64,000 nucleotides of DNA from Streptomyces cirratus (GTDB lineage: Bacteria > Actinomycetota > Actinomycetes > Streptomycetales > Streptomycetaceae), in contig NZ_BMVP01000006.1 of assembly GCF_014650775.1 (NCBI RefSeq), forward strand, positions 62,001 to 126,000, read 5' to 3'. The notes beneath the pieces were generated by a model. It was given only the letters and a program-made list of their open reading frames with translations. It was not told where the DNA came from and did not search any database. A program made the translations under genes and the position numbers. Positions 34,825-44,170 of the stretch are shown here, piece by piece (position 1 is the stretch's first letter; every line of letters starts with the position of its first letter).

Positions 34825-36252
34825 TTACTGCTTGTGCGTGGCCCAGGCGTGCTGGATGACCAGGTCCGCCTTGAGCTCGGTCAGCTGGGTGGCCACCGCC
34901 GACGGCGCGGTGCCGCCGCGGCCGTTGCGGGAGGCGAGGGCGCCCTTGACGTTGAGGACCGTACGGACCTCCGGCGTCAGGTGCTCCGAGATCTTCGAGA
35001 ACTGCTCGTCCGTGAGTTCGTCCAGTTCGATGCCGAGCGCCTCGCACTCCTTGACGCACTCGCCGGCCACCTCGTGCGCGACCCGGAACGGTACGCCCTG
35101 CTTGACGAGCCACTCCGCGATGTCCGTCGCGAGCGAGAAGCCCGCCGGAGCCAGCTCCTCCATCCGCTCGCGGTTGACCGTGAGCGTCGCCATCATGCCG
35201 GTGAAGGCGGGCAGCAGGACCTCAAGGGTGTCGCAGGAGTCGAACACCGGCTCCTTGTCCTCCTGGAGGTCGCGGTTGTACGCGAGCGGGAGGGCCTTGA
35301 GGGTGGCGAGCAGGCCGGTCAGGTTGCCGATGAGGCGGCCGGACTTGCCGCGCGCCAGCTCCGCGATGTCCGGGTTCTTCTTCTGGGGCATGATCGACGA
35401 CCCGGTGGAGAAGGCGTCGTGCAGCGTCACGAAGGAGAACTCCTTCGTGTTCCAGATGATGATCTCCTCCGCGATCCGGGACAGGTTGATCCCGATCATC
35501 GCGGTGATGAAGGCGAACTCGGCGACGAAGTCACGCGAGGCCGTGCCGTCGATGGAGTTGCCGACCGAGCCGCGCTCGAAGCCGAGGTCCGCGGCGACCG
35601 CCTCCGGGTCCAGGCCCAGCGAGGACCCGGCGAGGGCCCCGGAGCCGTACGGGGAAACCGCGGTGCGGGTGTCCCACTGGCGCAGCCGCTCCGCGTCCCG
35701 GGACAGGGACTGGACGTGGGCCAGTACGTGGTGGGCGAAGAGCACCGGCTGCGCGTGCTGGAGGTGCGTGCGGCCCGGCATGGCCACGTCGGCGTGCGCC
35801 TCGGCGAGGCCGACCAGCGCGTCCTGGAGGTCGGCGAGCAGGCCGCCGACGATCCGGGCGTGGTCGCGCAGGTACATGCGGAAGAGGGTGGCCACCTGGT
35901 CGTTGCGGGACCGGCCGGCGCGCAGCTTGCCGCCGAGGTCGGCGCCGAGCCGCTCCAGCAGGCCCCGCTCCAGGGCGGTGTGCACGTCCTCGTCGGCGAT
36001 GGTGCCGGTGAAGGAGCCGTCGGCCACGTCGGCTTCGAGCCGGTCCAGGCCCGCGATCATGCGGTCGAGCTCGTCGGCCGTGAGCAGGCCCGCTTTGGCG
36101 AGCACGCGCGCGTGGGCGCGGGACCCGGCGATGTCGTACGGCGCGAGGCGCCAGTCGAAGTGGACGGACGCGGACAGCTTGGCCAGGGCCTCGGCCGGGC
36201 CGTCGGCGAACCGGCCGCCCCAGAGCCGGACGTCACCGTTGTTGCTGCTCAC
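34825..36252 (-). CDS. argH: Argininosuccinate lyase
   Basis: A 475-residue enzyme of the fumarase superfamily, last step of arginine synthesis (argininosuccinate to arginine and fumarate). Signature GSSIMPQKKNPD (about 283-294, catalytic serine loop), TRTAVSPYGSGALAGSS and the substrate region SRNDQVATLFRMYLRD. Lies downstream of argG on the same strand; the 92-base gap carries a 10-bp hairpin. Confidence 0.96.
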   Translation of the reverse strand: MSSNNGDVRLWGGRFADGPAEALAKLSASVHFDWRLAPYDIAGSRAHARVLAKAGLLTADELDRMIAGLDRLEADVADGSFTGTIADEDVHTALERGLLERLGADLGGKLRAGRSRNDQVATLFRMYLRDHARIVGGLLADLQDALVGLAEAHADVAMPGRTHLQHAQPVLFAHHVLAHVQSLSRDAERLRQWDTRTAVSPYGSGALAGSSLGLDPEAVAADLGFERGSVGNSIDGTASRDFVAEFAFITAMIGINLSRIAEEIIIWNTKEFSFVTLHDAFSTGSSIMPQKKNPDIAELARGKSGRLIGNLTGLLATLKALPLAYNRDLQEDKEPVFDSCDTLEVLLPAFTGMMATLTVNRERMEELAPAGFSLATDIAEWLVKQGVPFRVAHEVAGECVKECEALGIELDELTDEQFSKISEHLTPEVRTVLNVKGALASRNGRGGTAPSAVATQLTELKADLVIQHAWATHKQ

Positions 36253-36283
36253 AGCTACTGCTCCTCAAGAGGTGGGTGTACGA

Positions 36284-36317
36284 CCGGCTCCCCGTCGCGG
36301 AGGGAGCGGGGAGCCGG
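36284..36317 (-). terminator. Hairpin between argG and argH
   Basis: CCGGCTCCCC (36284-36293) pairs with GGGGAGCCGG (36308-36317) over a 14-nt loop. No U-tract; may give partial read-through so that argH is expressed at a different level or from its own promoter. Confidence 0.55.
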
Positions 36318-36344
36318 CCTTCGTACTGCGTGGAACGACTCGGC

Positions 36345-37538
36345 TCAGGCGAGGTCGCGGCGTGCGGCGATCTTCGAGGACAGGCCGAAGATCTCGATGA
36401 AGCCCTGGGCCTTGGACTGGTCGAACGTGTCGCCGGAGTCGTAGGTCGCCAGGTTGAAGTCGTAGAGCGACTCGTCCGACTTGCGGCCGGTGACGACGGC
36501 GCGGCCTCCGTGCAGGGTCATCCGGACGTCACCGGTGACGTGCTGATTGGCCTCGTTGACGAAGCCGTCCAGCGCGCGCTTGAGCGGGGAGAACCACAGG
36601 CCGTCGTAGACCATCTCGCCCCAGCGCTGCTCGACCTGCCGCTTGTAGCGGGCCAGCTCGCGCTCGACGGTGACGTTCTCCAGCTCCTGGTGGGCGGTGA
36701 TCAGGGCGATCGCGCCCGGGGCCTCGTACACCTCGCGGGACTTGATGCCCACGAGGCGGTCCTCGACCATGTCGATGCGGCCGATGCCCTGGGCGCCGGC
36801 GCGCTCGTTGAGCTGCTGGACGGCCTGGAGCACGGTGACGGGCTTGCCGTCGATGGCGACGGGGACGCCCTCCTTGAAGGAGATGACGACCTCGTCGGCC
36901 TCGCGCGGGGTGGCCGGGTCCGCGGTGTACTCGTAGATGTCCTCGATCGGGGCGTTCCAGATGTCCTCCAGGAAGCCCGTCTCGACGGCGCGCCCGAAGA
37001 CGTTCTGGTCGATCGAGTACGGGGACTTCTTGGTGGTCGCGATCGGGAGGTCCTTCTGCTCGCAGAAGGCGATGGCCTTGTCACGGGTCATCGCGTAGTC
37101 GCGGACCGGGGCGATGCACTTGAGGTCGGGGCCGAGGGCGGCGATGCCCGCCTCGAAGCGGACCTGGTCGTTGCCCTTGCCGGTGCAGCCGTGGGCGACG
37201 GTCGTGGCGCCGTGCTTCTTCGCGGCGGCGACGAGGTGCTTGACGATGACGGGCCGGGAGAGGGCCGAGACCAGCGGGTAGCGGTCCATGTAGAGGGCAT
37301 TGGCCTTGATCGCCGGGAGGCAGTACTCGTCGGCGAACTCGTCCTTGGCGTCCGCGACCTCGGCTTCCACGGCGCCGCAGGCGAGCGCGCGCTTGCGGAT
37401 GACGTCCAGGTCCTCGCCGCCCTGCCCGACGTCCACGGCGACGGCGATGACCTCGGCGCCGGTCTCCTCGGCGATCCAGCCGATGGCGACGGAGGTGTCA
37501 AGGCCGCCCGAGTAGGCGAGTACGACGCGCTCGGTCAC
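36345..37538 (-). CDS. argG: Argininosuccinate synthase
   Basis: A 397-residue ATP-dependent ligase joining citrulline and aspartate. PP-loop YSGGLDTSVAIGW (about 9-21), GVGRIDMV-type motif QGIGRIDMVEDRLVG and the C-terminal KSDESLYDFNLATYDSGD. ATG; ARG-box-like palindrome upstream. In S. coelicolor argG is far from argH, here they are adjacent. Confidence 0.96.
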   Translation of the reverse strand: MTERVVLAYSGGLDTSVAIGWIAEETGAEVIAVAVDVGQGGEDLDVIRKRALACGAVEAEVADAKDEFADEYCLPAIKANALYMDRYPLVSALSRPVIVKHLVAAAKKHGATTVAHGCTGKGNDQVRFEAGIAALGPDLKCIAPVRDYAMTRDKAIAFCEQKDLPIATTKKSPYSIDQNVFGRAVETGFLEDIWNAPIEDIYEYTADPATPREADEVVISFKEGVPVAIDGKPVTVLQAVQQLNERAGAQGIGRIDMVEDRLVGIKSREVYEAPGAIALITAHQELENVTVERELARYKRQVEQRWGEMVYDGLWFSPLKRALDGFVNEANQHVTGDVRMTLHGGRAVVTGRKSDESLYDFNLATYDSGDTFDQSKAQGFIEIFGLSSKIAARRDLA

Positions 37539-37587
37539 GGGTTTCTCCTCACGGTGTTCACGGGCGGGATGCTGCGAGCGTTACTAG

Positions 37588-37599
37588 GCATAACTATGC
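37588..37599 (-). promoter_or_regulatory. ARG box before argG
   Basis: GCATA-AC-TATGC, a perfect palindrome about 50 bases upstream of the argG start, resembling the ArgR site core (TGCAT-type half sites). A second, weaker GCATGAATATC-like stretch is about 45 bases further upstream. Confidence 0.65.
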
Positions 37600-37802
37600 A
37601 CTGCTCCGTATGTTTCGTCAATCACAGCCCGCCGCACTTCGCTGACCAGCATGAATATCCGGACGATGACCGCTCTTCCTGTGGACCGCGGGCGGGACGC
37701 GCTGCCGCTGCGGGGGCTGCTGGACCGCTCCGGGTGCGGAGTCCGCGGTTCCCCGGCCTGTCCGCGCCGCCTCTGCCCCTGGTGCGCCGTACCGTCTGAC
37801 AT

Positions 37803-38492
37803 GTGCTGCGTACCGCGCTCCTCGCCGCCTCACTGGCCGTCACCAGCCTGCTCCCCCAGGCCCGTCCGCCGTTGCCGGCGCGGCTCGCCGATACCGGTGG
37901 GGGCGGTCAGCTCATCGTGGCCGTGGCGTCCTCGGCGGGTTCCAGCGCCGGGTGGCTGAGCTGGTGGGACCGGCGCGCGGGGCGGTGGTACGAGGAGGGG
38001 CGGGCGCCCGCGCGGTTCGGGGCGAACGGGCTGACCGAGGGCGCGAGCCGGGTCCAGGGCACGGACACCACCCCGGCCGGCCTGTACGACCTCCCGTACG
38101 CCTTCGGTCTCGCGCACGCCCCCGCGGTCACGGAGTACCCCTACCGCCGGGTGTGGGACCGCTCGTGGTGGTGCCAGGACAACGCCTCGGGCAGCTACAA
38201 CCGCTGGGTGGAGCCGCTGCCCGCCGACTGCAGGCCCGGCGAGGCGGAGCACCTGGCCGCCTACGGGCAGCAGTACGCGCACGCCATGGTCATCGGCTTC
38301 AACTACGACCGGCCGGTGCGCGGCCGTGGCGCGGGCATCTTCCTCCACGTCAACGGCAAGGGGGCGACGGCCGGTTGCGTGTCCGTCCCGGAGCCGGCCA
38401 TGCGGGCGGTCCTGCGCTGGGCGAACCCGCGCAGGCACCCGCACATCGTCATCGGCACGGAGTCCGGGGCACTGGCCGTGACCGGCTACTAG
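37803..38492 (+). CDS. L,D-transpeptidase (YkuD-type) family protein
   Basis: A 229-residue exported protein; N-terminal signal LRTALLAASLAVTSLLPQA. The catalytic motif IFLHVNGKGATAGCVSVPE (about 180-198) holds the His and Cys of L,D-transpeptidases, which crosslink peptidoglycan by 3-3 bonds. Shorter than enzymes with a separate binding module. GTG start. Convergent with argR. Confidence 0.88.
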   Translation: MLRTALLAASLAVTSLLPQARPPLPARLADTGGGGQLIVAVASSAGSSAGWLSWWDRRAGRWYEEGRAPARFGANGLTEGASRVQGTDTTPAGLYDLPYAFGLAHAPAVTEYPYRRVWDRSWWCQDNASGSYNRWVEPLPADCRPGEAEHLAAYGQQYAHAMVIGFNYDRPVRGRGAGIFLHVNGKGATAGCVSVPEPAMRAVLRWANPRRHPHIVIGTESGALAVTGY

Positions 38493-38502
38493 GGCGTGCC
38501 CG

Positions 38503-39042
38503 TCAGCTTTCCTTCTGCGCCAGTCGCAGCAGGTGGTCCGCCAGGGCCTGGCCGCCCGAGGGGTCCCGGCTGATCAGCATCAGCGTGTCGTCCCCCGCGA
38601 TCGTGCCGAGGATCGACCGGAGTTCCGCCTGGTCGATCGCCGAGGCGAGGAACTGGGCCGCGCCCGGCGGGGTGCGCAGGACCACGAGGTTCGCGGAAGC
38701 CTCCGCCGAGATCAGCAGTTCCCCGGAGAGGCGCCGCATGCGCTCCTCCTTCGCCGACTCACCGAGCGGGGCCTGCGGGGTGCGGAAGCCGCCCTCGCTG
38801 GGAACCGCGTAGATGAGCTCGCCACCGGTGTTGCGGATCTTCACCGCCCCGAGCTCGTCGAGGTCGCGGGAGAGCGTCGCCTGCGTGACGCTCAGCCCGT
38901 CGTCCGCGAGCAGTTTGGCCAGCTGGCTCTGCGAGCGGACCGGCTGGCGGTTGAGGATGTCCACGATCCGGCGGTGGCGGGCGGTGCGGGTCTGCGGGAC
39001 GGACTGGCTACCGTTCTGCTCGTAATCCTGCGCCTGGCTCAT
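38503..39042 (-). CDS. argR: Arginine repressor
   Basis: A 179-residue arginine-sensing regulator. N-terminal winged helix TRTARHRRIVDILNRQ ... VTQATLSRDLDELGAVKI (about 15-70), C-terminal hexamerisation domain with the arginine-contact motif GTIAGDDTLMLI. It is the last gene of the argC-argJ-argB-argD-argR operon, seven bases after argD, so it controls its own production with the pathway. Confidence 0.95.
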   Translation of the reverse strand: MSQAQDYEQNGSQSVPQTRTARHRRIVDILNRQPVRSQSQLAKLLADDGLSVTQATLSRDLDELGAVKIRNTGGELIYAVPSEGGFRTPQAPLGESAKEERMRRLSGELLISAEASANLVVLRTPPGAAQFLASAIDQAELRSILGTIAGDDTLMLISRDPSGGQALADHLLRLAQKES

Positions 39043-39049
39043 CGTCGTC

Positions 39050-40327
39050 TCATTCCCCGGTTCGTCCGTCCCCATGGGCCCCATCGGCCTCATTGGCCTC
39101 TTCGGCCCCGTTCGCCGCGGCTTGGGCCGCGTCGAGGACGCCGGGCAGGGCCCGGACGAACGCGTCCGCCTCGGCCTCGGTCAGTACGAACGGCGGCATG
39201 AGCCGTACGACGTCGGGGGCGGGCGCGTTGACCAGGAAGCCGGCGTCCTGGGCCGCCTGCTGCACCAGCGGTGCGAGCGGCCCGGTCAGCACGATACCCA
39301 GCAAAAGGCCCGCACCGCGGACGTGGGAGACCAACGGGTGGCCGTTCCCCCCGCACAGGCCCTCGATTCCCGAGCGCAGCCGCTCGCCCCGCGCCTTGAC
39401 CCGGTCCAGCAGCCCGTCGGTGGCGATGGTGTCGATCACGGCGAGGCCCGCGGCGCAGGCGACCGGGTTCCCGCCGAAGGTGGTGCCGTGCTGGCCGGGC
39501 CGGAGCAGGTCGGCGGCCGGGCCGAAGGCGGCCACCGCACCGATCGGCAGCCCGCCGCCGAGGCCTTTCGCGAGCGTGACGAGGTCGGGCTCCACGCCCT
39601 CGTGGGCCTGGTGCTCGAACCACTGGCCGCAGCGCCCGATCCCGGTCTGCACCTCGTCGAGGACGAGCAGGGTCCCGGTCGCCCGGGTGATCTCCCGGGC
39701 GGCCGTCAGGTAGCCGGCCGGGGGCACGACGACGCCGTTCTCGCCCTGGATCGGTTCGATGACCACCAGCGCCGTCTCCTCGGTGACGGCGGCCCGCAGC
39801 GCCCCCACGTCCCCGTAGGGCACGTGGGTGACGTCGCCGGGCAGGGGCAGGAAGGGGGTCTGCTTCGCGGGCTGACCCGTCAGGGCCAGGGCGCCCATGG
39901 TCCGGCCGTGGAAGCCGCCGGTGGTGGCGACCATGTGGGTGCGCCCGGTGAGCCGGCCGATCTTGAAGGCGGCTTCTACGGCCTCCGCGCCGGAGTTGCA
40001 GAAGAACACGCGCCCGGGACGGCCGAAGAGCTGGAGCAGCCGCTCGCCGAGCGCGAGCACCGGTTCGGAGGCGTACAGGTTGGAGACGTGGCCGAGTGTG
40101 GAGACCTGTCCGGTCACCGCCGCGACGACCGCCGGGTGGGCGTGCCCGAGGGCGTTGACGGCGATACCGCCGACGAAGTCGGTGTACTGCTTGCCGTCCG
40201 CGTCCCAGACCTGCGCCCCTTGGCCGCGTACGAGGGCCAGCGCGGGCGTGCCGTAGTTGTCGGTCAGCGCCTGCTGCCAGCGGGCCGCGTACTCCTGGTT
40301 GCCGGTGCTGCCGGACGTGCCGGTCAT
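39050..40327 (-). CDS. argD: Acetylornithine aminotransferase
   Basis: A 425-residue PLP enzyme converting N-acetylglutamate semialdehyde to N-acetylornithine. PLP lysine in LVTLAKGLGGGLPIGAVAAFG (about 254), aspartate in LLVLDEVQTGIGRCG. Its ATG overlaps the argB stop by 4 nt (ATGA). The C-terminus is an acidic Ala-rich tail. Confidence 0.96.
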   Translation of the reverse strand: MTGTSGSTGNQEYAARWQQALTDNYGTPALALVRGQGAQVWDADGKQYTDFVGGIAVNALGHAHPAVVAAVTGQVSTLGHVSNLYASEPVLALGERLLQLFGRPGRVFFCNSGAEAVEAAFKIGRLTGRTHMVATTGGFHGRTMGALALTGQPAKQTPFLPLPGDVTHVPYGDVGALRAAVTEETALVVIEPIQGENGVVVPPAGYLTAAREITRATGTLLVLDEVQTGIGRCGQWFEHQAHEGVEPDLVTLAKGLGGGLPIGAVAAFGPAADLLRPGQHGTTFGGNPVACAAGLAVIDTIATDGLLDRVKARGERLRSGIEGLCGGNGHPLVSHVRGAGLLLGIVLTGPLAPLVQQAAQDAGFLVNAPAPDVVRLMPPFVLTEAEADAFVRALPGVLDAAQAAANGAEEANEADGAHGDGRTGE

Positions 40328-41262
40328 TCGGGTTCCCCTCCCTGTGCGTCGGGCACGACCATGGTGCCGATGCCCTCGTCCGTGAAGATCTCCAGCAGGA
40401 TCGAGTGCGGGACCCGCCCGTCGATCACGCGGGCGGTGCCGACACCGCCGCGGACGGCGTGCAGGCAGCCCTCCATCTTGGGCACCATGCCGCTGGACAG
40501 CTCGGGCAGCAGCTTCTCCAGCTGGCTCACCGTCAGCCGGCTGATCACCTCGTCGCTGTTGGGCCAGTCCGCGTAGAGGCCCTCGACGTCGGTGAGGACC
40601 ATCAGCGTCTCGGCGCCGAGCGCCGCGGCGAGCGCGGCGGCCGCCGTGTCGGCGTTGACGTTGTACACGTGGTGGTCGTCGGCGCTGCGCGCGATGGAGG
40701 AGATGACCGGGATCCGGCCGTCCGCGAGCAGGGCCTCGATCGCGCCGGTGTCGATGGCGGTGATCTCGCCGACCCGTCCGATGTCGACGCGTTCGCCGCC
40801 GATCCGCGGGGTGTGCTTGGTGGCGGTGATGGTGTGGGCGTCCTCGCCGGTCATGCCGACGGCGAGCGGCCCGTGCTGGTTGAGCAGCCCGACCAGCTCG
40901 CGCTGGACCTGGCCCGCCAGCACCATCCGTACGACGTCCATGGCCTCCGGGGTGGTGACGCGCAGGCCCGCCTTGAACTCGCTGACCAGGCCCTGCTTGT
41001 CGAGCTGGGCGTTGATCTGGGGGCCCCCGCCGTGCACCACGACGGGCCTCAGGCCGGCCTGGCGCAGGAAGACGACGTCCTGGGCGAAGGCCGCCTTGAG
41101 GTCCTCGTCGATCATGGCGTTGCCGCCGAACTTGATGACGACGACCTTGCCGTTGTGGCGGGTGAGCCAGGGCAGCGCCTCGATGAGGATCTGCGCCTTG
41201 GGCAGCGCGGTGTGCTTGCGCGCGGTTCCGGTGCCGGGCTGTCCGGCCTTGTCGGCGCTCAT
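40324..41262 (-). CDS. argB: Acetylglutamate kinase
   Basis: A 312-residue amino acid kinase; phosphorylates N-acetylglutamate. Motifs VVVIKFGGNAM (about 40-50) and VVHGGGPQINAQLDKQG; N-terminal extension typical of arginine-inhibited hexameric forms (PKAQILIEALPWLTRHNGK). Its ATG overlaps the argJ stop (ATGA). Confidence 0.96.
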   Translation of the reverse strand: MSADKAGQPGTGTARKHTALPKAQILIEALPWLTRHNGKVVVIKFGGNAMIDEDLKAAFAQDVVFLRQAGLRPVVVHGGGPQINAQLDKQGLVSEFKAGLRVTTPEAMDVVRMVLAGQVQRELVGLLNQHGPLAVGMTGEDAHTITATKHTPRIGGERVDIGRVGEITAIDTGAIEALLADGRIPVISSIARSADDHHVYNVNADTAAAALAAALGAETLMVLTDVEGLYADWPNSDEVISRLTVSQLEKLLPELSSGMVPKMEGCLHAVRGGVGTARVIDGRVPHSILLEIFTDEGIGTMVVPDAQGGEPE

Positions 41263-42431
41263 GAGCTGTACGCGCTGTTCTCGTGGACGTACTCGGCGGT
41301 CAGGTCGTTGGCCCAGATCACTGCCGATTCGGAACCGGTGGCCAGGTCGGCGGTGATGCGGACCTCGCGGTCCTTCATCGAGACCAGGTCGCGGTCCTGG
41401 CCGACGCTGCCGTTCTTGCAGACCCAGATGCCGTTGATGGCGACGTTGAGCCGGTCCGGGTCGAAGGAGGCCTTGGTGGTGCCGATCGCCGAGAGCACCC
41501 GGCCCCAGTTGGGGTCCTCGCCGTGGATGGCGCACTTGAGGAGGTTGTTGCGGGCGATGGACCGGCCGACCTCGACCGCGTCGTCCTCGTTCACCGCGCC
41601 GATGACCTCGATGCGGATGTCCTTGCTCGCGCCCTCGGCGTCGCCGATCAGCTGGCGGGCGAGGTCGTCGCACACGGCCCGTACGGCCTCGGCGAACTCG
41701 TCGTACGCGGGCACCTGGCCGGACGCGCCGGAGGCGAGCAGCAGCACGGTGTCGTTGGTGGACATGCAGCCGTCGGAGTCGATCCGGTCGAAGGTGGTGC
41801 GGGTGGCGGCGCGCAGCGCCTTGTCCAGGCCGGCGCTGTCCACGTCGGCGTCGGTGGTGAGGACGACGAGCATGGTGGCCAGGCCCGGCGCGAGCATGCC
41901 CGCGCCCTTGGCCATGCCGCCGACCGTCCAGCCGTCCCGCGTGACGACGGCCGTCTTGTGGACGGTGTCGGTGGTCTTGATGGCGATGGCGGCGGCCTCG
42001 CCGCCGTCGGCGGAGAGGGCGGCCGCCGCCGCGTCGACGCCCGGGAGCAGCTTGTCCATGGGGAGCGGGACGCCGATCAGCCCGGTGGAGGCGACGGCGA
42101 TCTCGCCGGCGTTGTGTTCCGCGCCGGGGCCGAGCCCGTTCAGGGTGGCCGCCACCTTCTCGGCGGTGGCGTGGGTGTCCTGGAAGCCCTTGGGTCCGGT
42201 GCAGGCGTTGGCGCCGCCCGAGTTGAGGATCACGGCGCTGACGGCGCCACCGCGCATGACCTGCTCGGACCAGTGGACGGGCGCGGCCTTGACGCGGTTG
42301 GAGGTGAAGACGCCCGCGGCGGCCAGACGCGGCCCGTTGTTGACCACGAGGGCCAGGTCCGGGTTTCCGTTCGCCTTGATCCCGGCGGCGATGCCCGCCG
42401 CCGTGAATCCCTGTGCTGCCGTGACGCTCAC
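41259..42431 (-). CDS. argJ: Bifunctional glutamate N-acetyltransferase/ornithine acetyltransferase
   Basis: A 390-residue Ntn-like enzyme that recycles the acetyl group between ornithine and glutamate. The self-cleavage site is in MAKGAGMLAPGLATMLVV, between the Ala and Thr of ATML near residue 184. Coupled downstream to argB by an ATGA overlap; 37 bases after argC. Confidence 0.96.
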   Translation of the reverse strand: MSVTAAQGFTAAGIAAGIKANGNPDLALVVNNGPRLAAAGVFTSNRVKAAPVHWSEQVMRGGAVSAVILNSGGANACTGPKGFQDTHATAEKVAATLNGLGPGAEHNAGEIAVASTGLIGVPLPMDKLLPGVDAAAAALSADGGEAAAIAIKTTDTVHKTAVVTRDGWTVGGMAKGAGMLAPGLATMLVVLTTDADVDSAGLDKALRAATRTTFDRIDSDGCMSTNDTVLLLASGASGQVPAYDEFAEAVRAVCDDLARQLIGDAEGASKDIRIEVIGAVNEDDAVEVGRSIARNNLLKCAIHGEDPNWGRVLSAIGTTKASFDPDRLNVAINGIWVCKNGSVGQDRDLVSMKDREVRITADLATGSESAVIWANDLTAEYVHENSAYSS

Positions 42432-42468
42432 TGCATCTCCTTCTTCGTGATGGCTTCCGGGCCGGTCT

Positions 42469-43497
42469 TCACGGAGCGACTCCGATCGCCGAGAGCCCGA
42501 GCTGCTCGGGCAGCCCGAGGGCGATGTTCATGCTCTGCACCGCACCGCCGGCGGTGCCCTTGGTGAGGTTGTCGATGGCGCTGATCGCGATGATCCGCTG
42601 CGCGGAGCCGTCGTGGGCGACTTGGATCTGCGCGGCGTTGGAGCCGTGGACCGACTGGGTGGCCGGCCACTGCCCCTCGGGGAGGAGGTGGACGAAGGGT
42701 TCGTCGGCGTACGCCTTCTCGTACGCGGCGCGGACCGCGTCGGCGGTGGTGCCGGGGAGGGCCTTCGCCGAGCAGGTCGCGAGGATCCCGCGGGCCATGG
42801 GCACCAGGGTCGGCGTGAAGGACACCGACACCCGCCGTCCGGCGAGCGGGCTCAGGTTCTGCACCATCTCGGGCGTGTGCCGGTGGCCGCCGCCGACCCC
42901 GTAGGGGGTCACGGAGCCCATCACCTCGGAGCCCAGCAGGTGCGGCTTGAGCGCCTTGCCCGCGCCGGAGGTGCCCGTGGCGGCGACGATCACGGCTTCG
43001 GGCTCGGCGAGGCCGGCCGCGTACGCCGGGAAGAGGGCGAGGGAGACGGCGGTGGGGAAGCAGCCGGGGACGGCGATGCGCTTGGTGCCCTGCAGGGCGG
43101 CGCGGGCGCCGGGGAGTTCGGGGAGCCCGTAGGGCCAGGTTCCGGCGTGCGGGGCCCCGTAGAAGGCGTCCCAGTCGGCGGCGTCCTTGAGCCGGTGGTC
43201 GGCGCCCATGTCGACGACGAGCACGTCCTTGCCGAGCTGCGCGGCGACGGCGGCGGACTGCCCGTGCGGCAGCGCCAGGAACACGACGTCGTGCCCGGCG
43301 AGCACCTCGGGGGTCGTCGCCTCGAGCGTCCGTCCGGCGAGGGGCACGAGGTGCGGCTGGAGCGCGCCGAGGAGCTGCCCCGCGTTGGTGTTCCCGGTCA
43401 GCGCGCCGATCTCCACCTCGGGGTGCGCGAGCAGCAGGCGCAGCACTTCCCCGCCCGCGTACCCGCTCGCTCCGGCCACCGCTACACGTACCACCAT
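42469..43497 (-). CDS. argC: N-acetyl-gamma-glutamyl-phosphate reductase
   Basis: A 342-residue NADPH enzyme; reduces the acyl phosphate made by ArgB. Rossmann motif AGASGYAGGEVLRLL (about 8-22) and catalytic cysteine in VPGCFPTAVSLAL. ATG with GAGGAGG upstream. First gene of the operon argC-J-B-D-R; two ARG-box-like sites precede it. Confidence 0.96.
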   Translation of the reverse strand: MVVRVAVAGASGYAGGEVLRLLLAHPEVEIGALTGNTNAGQLLGALQPHLVPLAGRTLEATTPEVLAGHDVVFLALPHGQSAAVAAQLGKDVLVVDMGADHRLKDAADWDAFYGAPHAGTWPYGLPELPGARAALQGTKRIAVPGCFPTAVSLALFPAYAAGLAEPEAVIVAATGTSGAGKALKPHLLGSEVMGSVTPYGVGGGHRHTPEMVQNLSPLAGRRVSVSFTPTLVPMARGILATCSAKALPGTTADAVRAAYEKAYADEPFVHLLPEGQWPATQSVHGSNAAQIQVAHDGSAQRIIAISAIDNLTKGTAGGAVQSMNIALGLPEQLGLSAIGVAP

Positions 43498-43515
43498 CGG
43501 ACCTCCTCCTCGATG

Positions 43516-43547
43516 GCATGACTATACGGTTCTCCGCAGTTTTATGC
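43516..43547 (-). promoter_or_regulatory. Tandem ARG boxes before argC
   Basis: GCATGACTATAC (43516-43527) and GCAGTTTTATGC (43536-43547) are two imperfect 12-bp palindromes spaced 20 bp centre to centre, the spacing of ArgR hexamer sites. They lie 20-50 bases upstream of the argC start. Confidence 0.7.
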
Positions 43548-43567
43548 AAAGAAGTCGGAACGCCCGG

Positions 43568-44137
43568 CTATCCCCTGCGGGCACGGAAGGCGGCGGCCTT
43601 GGTGCGGTTCTGGCAGGCGGTGGAGCAGAACTGGCGGGCCGCGTTGCGGGAGGCGTCGACGTACACGCGGTCGCAGCGGTCGGCGCGGCAGACGCCCAGC
43701 CGGCCGGCGAGGCCGCCGCCGACCGCCAGGGCCAGGGCGGTCGCACAGCTGGCGCTGCATCCCGCCGCGAACGAGTCGTTGCGGCCGTGGAAGTGCACCT
43801 GCCAGGACCCGCCCTCGGCGCGGTCCAGCCGGGGCCTGGCCGCGGTGTCGCACAGCAGGGCGTTCACGGCCCGGGCGGCGGCGTCCGAGTCCCCGTCCTG
43901 CACGGCCTGGAAGACCTCGTGCATCCGGGCCGCCGCTTCGACCATGTACTGCGCCTGCGCGGCATCGATGTCGCGCGGCAGCGAGGCGGCGTGGCGCGAC
44001 ACGGCGCTGTCGATCGCCTCCGGCAGCTCCGCCCCCCGGGGCGCGGTGTAGGGGCGGCCGCGCGCTTCCCCGTCGGTCAACGTGTTCACGAGCGACACGG
44101 CCTGGTCCAGCAGTACCGCCACGTGACTGTCGAACAT
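43568..44137 (-). CDS. CGNR zinc finger protein, likely regulator of the MFS gene
   Basis: A 189-residue ABATE/CGNR regulator. N-terminal DSHVAVLLDQAVSLVNTLTDGE, C-terminal zinc finger GVCRADRCDRVYVDASRNAARQFCSTACQNRTKAAAFRARRG with two Cx4C pairs. Start ATG 44137 matches the family; longer in-frame starts at 44161 and 44185 cannot be excluded. Divergent from an MFS exporter, which it probably controls. Confidence 0.85.
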   Translation of the reverse strand: MFDSHVAVLLDQAVSLVNTLTDGEARGRPYTAPRGAELPEAIDSAVSRHAASLPRDIDAAQAQYMVEAAARMHEVFQAVQDGDSDAAARAVNALLCDTAARPRLDRAEGGSWQVHFHGRNDSFAAGCSASCATALALAVGGGLAGRLGVCRADRCDRVYVDASRNAARQFCSTACQNRTKAAAFRARRG

Positions 44138-44140
44138 CAC

Positions 44141-44170
44141 TTGACCAGTCACTCCTTCCATGGTTAGCGT
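44141..44170 (+). promoter_or_regulatory. Promoter of the MFS gene
   Basis: TTGACC (44141-44146) and TAGCGT (44165-44170) with 18 bp between. Similar sequences TGACTGTCGAA (44124-44134) and TTCGACAGTTA (44193-44203) flank it as an imperfect inverted repeat, a possible operator for the CGNR protein. Confidence 0.55.

Noticed and set aside
37651..37959. Frame of about 100 codons overlapping the L,D-transpeptidase start
   Set aside because: Overlaps a gene with clear catalytic motifs in another frame, Pro/Arg-rich, and no ribosome site.
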